DNA of 64,000 bases, from contig CM048552.1 of NCBI GenBank assembly GCA_026413225.1, positions 57,241,001 through 57,305,000 of the forward strand. The letters are read 5' to 3'. The notes beneath the pieces are model-generated. The model ran no database searches and had not been told where the DNA came from. It worked only from the letters and a program-made list of their open reading frames with translations. Of this stretch, positions 57,001-64,000 are shown in pieces. Numbering within the stretch: the first letter of the stretch is position 1; each line of letters begins with the position of its first letter. This DNA is from Otis tarda. Its lineage: Eukaryota; Chordata; Aves; Otidiformes; Otididae. The position numbers and the translations under genes are program-made.

Positions 57001-60000
57001 GGCCTTTTTATTTTACTGGGAAAAATGGAGTCAAAGGTGTTGGCATGACCCTACTGTTGTACAACATTAAGTGTAGTTCAAGGTTTCAAGTGCAGAGACC
57101 TCCGCCTGCCCAACACCATAGCAACCAACGCTATTAATGATGTTTAAGCTGTATACTGAAGATTCAGAAAAAGGAGGAGGGGAAAAAAAGCAGTTACAGT
57201 ATTTGAAATGTAAAGTATTATGTGAGGCTTTCATGTTAACAATATCCTTTCTTCACTTTCCCCTTAGCTGTGAAGAACTTGTATAAGGAAACCCCTATTT
57301 GACAGTGCAAAAAAATGCTAATGACTATGCTTTCTTTAGGGGGAAAAGAGAAGTTAGTTGAAATAGGTGGGAAACTGCAGTTGTTGCTAAAGGCTTGAAG
57401 GGGAGGGAGAAGAATAGCAACACTAGACAATGCTTCTGTCCCTGGTGCCAACTCCTCTTAACAACCCTGCTGCCGAAGAAAAACAGATTTCTAAGCCACT
57501 GTGGGATTCACCCGACTTGTACTCATATCACAGCCTTCAGCTCTCTCCCAGGCCTCTTGCTAAAGATGCAACATTCAAAAGATGAGCAGTTTATTAAACA
57601 GAAGCTAAAAGCTGAGAAATAGGAACAAGAAGAAAGGAGATTGGAAGGAAAGAAACCACCAAGCAGGGTCTTGGAGGAGAGCAGGGGAATTTAAGCTGTG
57701 CGTTGAAACTGCTGTTTGGGAGCTGCCCAGCAGTAGTGGGAAAGGAGGTGTTGCCTGCACTCCCAGCTCTGGATTTTTTTCGTGATCAGGACAATTGTAG
57801 CCCACCAGTGCCAGAGGGGTTGCCAGCCTGTAAGTCAGAGTTCACCTTGGAAGAGGTGAGATCAACTTGGTTGGCTGTGAACCTCTTTTTTTTTTTTTTA
57901 ATTTTAATAACACTCCAGAGAAGTGGATGTGTTTTCATCTGACAGTTATACTCAATTCCTTACAGCAGATTTGGCCTCTTAATTTAGAGGCTTCCTCTGC
58001 CCTTGCTTACAATGCAGGCTCTTCAGACAGTCCAGGGGTGGGATCAGTAGCTCTTGCCATTCGTTTATTTAATTTATTTTGTCTTCAGTCCCTGAAAATC
58101 CCTTCAAGACAGCTGGCTTGCCCTTTTGCACCATTGGCCACCAGGGCTGTACAAACCTGAGCAGGCTTTTGGGTGGATGCAATGGTGAAGGAGAGTGACT
58201 GACTCCTCTGTCTGGTTAACTGCATAGGCAGAGAGAGGCATGGAGCATCCTTATGTTCTTCCTCAAGGTACCTGCTAGCAGCTGGTGCCAGAGATGGAAT
58301 CTTATACTAACTAGGACTTTCTTCTGTCCCAAATACTGCTGGGCTTGTGGCTACCCTGAACAGGATGCGTTGCCATAGGCATAAGCAAGGGCAGGAAGAA
58401 GAGCAGCATCACAAATGTACACATAACTGTGTCTGTTTTCACCAGCTGATGCAAGAATTTTTCCTCTAGACTTTCTGCCCAATTACCTGAGAGGTTAAAG
58501 GAGTGCAAGTCTGAGCTGGTGTTGCTCAGCTGGCATTGCCTTTTTAAGGCTATTTCTTGATAGCCTGAGATTTTTGTCACTCCCTGTTTGATCCAGCTTG
58601 GACTCCAAGAAAGCTGGGAACTCCTCTCTCTCCCTGTTTGACCTATATGTAATTAATTACAGACCCCGAGAATGGGCTCCTTGCCTATCTCTCATGTTTA
58701 AATTGCCTTCCAGGATTTCCAAGGCTAAGGAGCCTCTTCAGATGTTACATCTGACTGTGCCTCAGTCAAGCCTCCCTTGGTTTTGCTGGGAGTTGCATCT
58801 GATTCATAGTGAACAAATTAAACTGAGTGCTTTGTGCATGGATTTGCTGGCCCTGACCCTTCTGCCACTGCTTGAGAAGAAGACAGTGTTGATTTTAGCA
58901 ACATAAGAAATGGTACAACCAAACAGGGCAATTGGGTGGGGAGAGATGCTGCTATTCTGAATCCCTGCTTTCCCCATCCCACCTCTAGAAGTGGGGCACA
59001 GAGAGAAACTGCAGCTGTTGCCTTTGGCCCCAGTGTATCAGGTGGACGATATGACATGACATATCCAGCATATTGCACTGACAGAGAATCCAGCAGCCCT
59101 AGTTGTGAGCCAAGGCTTGCTTGTGCTTGGTGCTGGACAGAGAGAAAAATGGTGCCTACCCCAAAGCACTTAGAAGCAGAGACAGGATGGGGAAGGAAGG
59201 GAGGGCTTACAGGAGCCATGGGGCAGTATTGTCACACCTAAGGAGGGGGAAGAGGATGGTCCTTGGTATAGTGAGGGGAAGAGTTAAGGAGCAAAGATCC
59301 CTCTCCACCCAGAAATACCATGAAGGAAGAGATCTGAAGGACGATTGATAGGAGCACATGGGAAGGGAGATGTGAAGGATGAAGAAAGTTGTTTAGATAA
59401 GAGAAAGAACCAGAACAAAATCTACATCCTCTTTATGACTGTGTTGGCAACTGTTCAATGCTGGCCTGAGGACTGGCACCTTGGGGCTTAGGGGTTCAAC
59501 AAAAAGAGGCAAAAGCTGGAAAGGAAAAGGCAAAGACTGTCTTCCTTTACCCACACACTCAATGCTCACCTGTGGCTTCTCACTCATGGCTACCCCAGTA
59601 GCATAGCAGGAGATGTGGGGCCTGGAAAGAGCATCAACCTCTACTCTGTGCTGTGTGTCTTCTGCCTGGGGAGACCACACGTAGCGGCTTTCATGAGCAC
59701 TCAGAGAAGCAGCAGACTGGGGCAATGAGCAGGATGGATGTGCGGAAAAGACTCTGCCCCTTCCTCACTACCTCACCTTCCTCACATTACCATCAGCTTT
59801 GACTGGAGCAAGGCTAACTGTAGAAGCTGGCTGAGCTCTCTCTGCTTGTGATGGTGTTTCTTCCAGTGTGTAGGGGAGAATGCTCCTCTCCGGGCTCTCA
59901 GACAGGCCTGTTTCCCAAAGGCATGGTGTGGGGTGCAGACAGACAAGGTCTCGGTGCAGCTGGTAGGGAGAGCAGGGCCCCTCCATACCCCCCTCCCTTT

Positions 60001-60129
60001 CCCCTAGCATGCAGCTAGTGTTGGACGGTGTCTGTTTTTAGAAAAAGTCGCAGAATCAACAGCTGAGCTGATTTTCCAAAGGGACATATAAAACAAACAG
60101 CCTGCCATCTGCTCTATTGTCCTGGAATA
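54080..60129. other. MFNG 3' UTR and downstream intergenic DNA
   Basis: No AATAAA is seen in the first 2.5 kb after the stop. The first clear candidates are ATTAAA words near 56744 and 56880, so the 3' UTR end cannot be placed. No coding exon is recognised. A perfect 12-bp palindrome, GTAATTAATTAC, lies at 58649-58660. Confidence 0.4.
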
Positions 60130-60132
60130 GCG

Positions 60133-60372
60133 GCTTGGAGGGTAAGGGAGAGGGAAGGAGGAGAATGAGGGGAATGAGAAATGGAGGTGGAGGGAGAGGG
60201 TGGGAAGGAGGGAGAGTGGAAGAGAGGAAAAGGCAGAAAGGGAAGGCAGGGAAGTCATAGAGGAGGGAGAGGAGGGTGAAAGTGGAGGTTGAGGGGAGAG
60301 ATAGAGAAGGAGGTAAAGAAAAAGGGGAGCTGTATGAAAGTGAGGATGTGGTGAGGGGAGAAGAGAGAGACA
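60133..60372. repeat. Polypurine (G/A) tract
   Basis: About 240 bp of almost only G and A on plus with scattered T. Such a tract can form triplex or H-DNA and explains the Ser/Pro/Leu-rich minus-strand open frames here. Confidence 0.8.
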
Positions 60373-62409
60373 GGTGTGGAGGCAAGCAAGGCTTGCTTGG
60401 GATCACCCTGGCTGGATCTCTGTCAGTGCCATGAGCCACACGGTCAGGCACCTCCAGCACCCCTGTCCTTGCTGAGCCAGAGCCTCGCTGCAAAAGAAAC
60501 AAACTGTATTTGGTGGCCTGGATAATCACTCCCCTTCCACCCACACAGCCCTGCCTGCTCGCCTGCTGTACACCCCTCCCTCCGTGCTGGCTTTTATTGA
60601 GTGCTGCAGGGCAGGGATTGAACTCCAGGTTTGGCAGCAGAGTAAATAACAGCAACATTGGCCTCTCCAGCCCGGGAGGGAGGAGGGCTGGTTTTAATCA
60701 AAGGTAAATAACAGTCGGTATTCTCTGACCCTTAATCCAATTTCCTAGAACTGGAGAATAATGTTCCAACTTAGACACGTGGTGCTGGCCCACAGGAGAG
60801 GGATGGCTACTCAGCCAGCCAGCTGCTGGGCACAGCACAGCCAAGGAGGGCAGAACTGGGGGAGATGCCACAAGGCAGGTGGTTCATCCTGGCTGGCCTG
60901 AGACTGTGCTGTTCTCTTCTAACTCTTTCTGGTGCATCTTCCTTGCTTCAATCATCCCGGAAGATGGGGCTGGCTTGCTGGCAGGCAGCACATCCCCATG
61001 AAAAGTGGTCCCAGTTGATTAAAGGCTCCCTAATTTACTCTGTTGTCAGGAGAGTTGGGGCCCAGCTGATGCCCTGCATCTGCATCCCTGAAGGGCATTT
61101 TTGCCTTTCCTGGTGACCTGGAGAATGGTGATTATGAAGCTGTGCTTGCTCTCATACAGTTGTGGCAGGAATCACTATGTGTTCTTGCTACAAGGCAAGT
61201 GTAAGCAAGATTTCAAGGTTGGAAAGAAATGTTTGTGTTGTTATTAGTCGGGTAACACAAGAGTCTGCATGACTGGAGAGTTTGCACTCTGACTTGGTCA
61301 CCTATTATAATCACAAGTAGTTAAGGAGGTGGTGTTATCAAGCTATCGGGAAGTTATCTAGTACTGCAACAGGGCCAGCCACCTTACACCCCTTCTGTCA
61401 GATGTTTTTCCAATGACTCTTAAAACACGTTGTTCCAATCCAGACTATTTGCATCAGATTGGAACATCACGTTGCTGGTAATAAAGCACTGGTACCAGGA
61501 TGATCTTTGAAAGACAGGTTTTTTCTGCAACTCATTGCTAACAGCAAATTGTAGCTGCCCCTGCAGCAACTTTGTGAGGCTCTCGGGCACTGCTTTCTCC
61601 TCTGCGGGGCACATGATTTGCAATTCTGGAATAAAAATGGCCTGGTGAGGCTAGGATATGTTTGGAAAGAGGCAGAGACAGGTACTAGAGCTGGAGACAG
61701 AGGAGGCCAGCTCGTTTTCAGCCCTTTCATCTTGCAAAAAGATCTGGCAGTCCAAGTAGGAGCTTGAGCTGCTGTGGAGACAGAGCACCTGTCCACCCTG
61801 TGGGTGGACTATGGTTTTTAAGACCACTTTTCAGACTAAGCCTTCTGTTAGCCTCAAGGCCAAGGAGAGAACTCTTCTCACCAAAAGTTCCCTGGTGGCA
61901 AATGTAGTCCAACACACACAGTACTTGTGTGACGGCCAATTCCTGGTCATACAATCTGAACAGATCAAGTGCAGACGGGACAGCAGAGTCCATCCTCCCG
62001 TCTCAATCTCTTCTCTTCCAGTGTGGATGCTGACAGCCTGGGATCCAGCAGCAATGGGGACAGAAAGTACCCAGACACATCCAGGGCAACACAGGCTAGG
62101 AGTACTGAGAGCCTAGCCTGAGGAGGAGTGAGGTCTGTCCTGCACAGAGAGGCTAAGAGGATGACTGATCCTTACCATGACCTATCCAGACAGGTCAGAA
62201 GTGCAGCTCTGGAGATGCTTGCTATCCGTTCAGCTCTCCAGCCATGGGTACACATTGACTACCAGTCATCCATTCCTGCCCTTAGGGAGTCCAGCCCTGC
62301 TGCTGAAGTCATTTGCGGGAGAGAGGAAGGGGAAAAATATCTTCGGCATCTAACTGATGATGTGTTTCTTTTTCCTCTGCTCAGCTCACTGCTTTTGTAA
62401 CTGCTTGAA

Positions 62410-62550
62410 GTCCGCGGCGTTGGCCCAGCTCCCTGTGCCGGGAAGGGGGCAGCGGGAGGAGAGGGGCCGTGGGGCCGGGAGGCGGTGGGCGATGCTCAGC
62501 ACCCTGGACAGCGACGGGACCGCCGCGCCCCTGCCGCGCCGTGCCTGGCC
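62410..62550. promoter_or_regulatory. Small isolated CpG-rich patch
   Basis: About 140 bp with many CpGs (GCGGCG, GCGACGGGACCGCCGCGCC types) in otherwise CpG-poor DNA, immediately before the minisatellite. It could be a small promoter or the ancestral flank of the array. No exon is identified. Confidence 0.35.
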
Positions 62551-62560
62551 CTGCCTCGCC

Positions 62561-62920
62561 TCCCTTTGCCTTCCCCTGCCTCCATCTGCCTTCCCCTGCC
62601 TCCATCTGCCTTCCCCTGCCTCCCTTTGCCTTCCCCTGCCTCCATTTGCCTCCCCCTGCCTCCCTTTGCCTTCCCCTGCCTCCCTTTGCCTTCCCCTGCT
62701 TCCCTTTGCCTTCCCCTGCCTCCCTTTGCCTTCCCCTGCCTCCATCTGCCTCCCCCTGCCTCCCTTTGCCTTCCCCTGCCTCCCTTTGCCTTCCCCTGCT
62801 TCCCTTTGCCTTCCCCTGCCTCCCTTTGCCTTCCCCTGCCTCCCTTTGCCTTCCCCTGCCTCCCTTTGCCTTCCCCTGCCTCCCTTTGCCTCCCCCTGCC
62901 TCCCTTCGCCTTCTCCTGTA
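62561..62920. repeat. 20-bp minisatellite, about 18 copies, with a 100-bp higher-order unit
   Basis: Unit TCCCTTTGCCTTCCCCTGCC. Variants are TCCATCTGCC, TCCATTTGCC, TCCCCCTGCC and TTCCCCTGCT. The five-unit block 62641-62740 is repeated at 62741-62840 with one base change. Because 20 is not a multiple of 3, all frames stay open, giving Pro/Leu/Ser-rich open frames that are not genes. The degenerate end passes into C/T-rich DNA to about 63010. Confidence 0.95.
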
Positions 62921-64000
62921 TTTCTTTACTTCCCCCTCCCTCTCCTTGCCTTCCCCTCCCTTGTCTCCTCTTGTATTCCTACTGCCTTGTCTTGTCTTTC
63001 TTTCCCTCGCCTTCCTTTTGTCTTGGTCCAGGCTGGCGGGTAGCCTCCTGGTATGGCACGACCCTGTTTTGGCTTGCAACCTGCACCAGCCCCTTTTTCT
63101 GCTCTTGCCTAAGAACAAATACACAGCACTGTGGCTCTGTAGGCAGCTGCTCTGAAGCTGTGGCTTAGATCTGGGTTATTTTTTGCAGATAAATCCTCTT
63201 TTCTATCAGATTTGACATCAGGCAATCCCTCCAGATCCCTCCCTTTCTCCCTGTCTGACATCCCCCTTCTCTTCCCTGCCCTATGTTCTCTTTCCTTGCA
63301 TCTGTGTCCTTCCCTCTATATGCCTCCCTCCCCTTTTCTTTCCCTATAGCCAGCTTTCTGTGAAAATAATTTCATCTGCTCACTTTCTGCTGCTCTGCGC
63401 CTCCACATCATCCTTTGTGTCTCAGCTGCCCTCAAATGTATGTATTTTACTGCTTTCCTTTCTGTATGTCTTTTTTTTTTTTTTTTCCTTTCCTCTCCTG
63501 ATTGTTTCTCTGTGGTCATTTCCAGAGTGCTGTGAGTTTATCAGAGAGCCCTCTCTGCCCTGGAGTTCAGCATGTTGAGATGAGGTGCAAAATGCCTAGT
63601 ATGTGCTTGGTTTTTGGGACTCTGCTACAGCTAATGGAGCTTGGCATCATCTGCAGGGGACTCAACTGTTTCACACACTGCCCCTTGCCTTCCAGCTGAT
63701 CTGAGGAGGAACTTCCAAGGTGGTGGAGGCAGAAAGCAATCACAGAGAAGGAATTAAAGCTACAGGCAGTCTGGGAGAGAGTTGGAGTCACTGAATGATG
63801 AATGGGGGGATTGGGTAGGGCTCTGACAAAAAACATTTCCCATACCTCAGAACTCCTCTGGTCTTTGTTTCCCTCACGGTCTGTGCCCACACAGAACAAC
63901 CAGCCTAGGAATGGGGCAGAAGGGCATAGAGACCTGGAGGGAAAGAAGAAGATTGCAGATAGTTGTAGTCAGGGCTCATTCCAGGAATCCAGTGTGAATT
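62921..64000. other. Intergenic DNA at the right end
   Basis: Pyrimidine-rich to about 63350, then a T-run at 63471-63486. No gene is recognised. Human synteny would place ELFN2 further on. Confidence 0.4.

Noticed and set aside
62357-63168. Long Pro/Leu/Ser and Gly/Arg/Glu frames on both strands
   Set aside because: They are products of the 20-bp minisatellite, open in all frames because the unit is not a multiple of three and lacks stops.
1-64000. tRNA, rRNA, CRISPR, intact transposon or endogenous viral sequence
   Set aside because: I saw no cloverleaf, rRNA, spaced direct-repeat array, terminal inverted repeats with transposase, LTR pair or retroviral reading frame; only short SINE-like scraps.

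Overview
This is vertebrate nuclear DNA, most likely from a sauropsid and probably a bird. The genes have many short exons with GT...AG introns and unmethylated-type CpG islands. Introns are compact and interspersed repeats are sparse. The avian assignment is an inference from compactness and protein divergence, not from a diagnostic repeat. The gene order matches the human 22q13.1 block CDC42EP1 - CARD10 - MFNG. Orientation is the same relative to the neighbours: CDC42EP1 points away from CARD10, and CARD10 and MFNG lie in tandem.

Layout: (1) 458-3964, minus strand: CDC42EP1 (BORG5), a CDC42 effector. It has two coding exons (416 aa), a 3' UTR of about 1.3 kb and a probable non-coding leader exon near 7.8-8.1 kb. 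(2) About 8.1-22.5 kb: a divergent intergenic stretch with no supportable gene. It holds simple repeats, old SINE-like fragments, a perfect 23-bp-arm hairpin and some transcription-factor-like motifs. (3) About 22.56-39.0 kb, plus strand: CARD10 (CARMA3/BIMP1). I could place 21 coding exons giving 1030 aa, starting with a 7-nt coding first exon inside a CpG island; every splice phase agrees. (4) About 39.0-43.2 kb: intergenic, with one unexplained exon-like segment. (5) About 43.2-54.1 kb, plus strand: MFNG (Manic fringe), with 8 coding exons (352 aa) behind a CpG island. (6) 54.1-64.0 kb: MFNG 3' UTR and intergenic DNA, with a polypurine tract, a small isolated CpG-rich patch and an 18-copy 20-bp minisatellite. 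In human the next gene on this side is ELFN2; no ELFN2 coding exon is visible here.

The three genes do not form a functional unit. CDC42EP1 acts on septins and actin downstream of CDC42. CARD10 is the non-haematopoietic scaffold that joins receptor/PKC signals to BCL10-MALT1 and NF-kB. MFNG is a Golgi glycosyltransferase that tunes Notch. What they share is old synteny. I found no mobile system, CRISPR array, RNA gene or novel gene cluster. The most unusual things are the perfect hairpin at 21371-21420, the higher-order minisatellite at 62561-62920, the 7-nt start exon of CARD10 and the orphan exon-like segment at 40620-40722.
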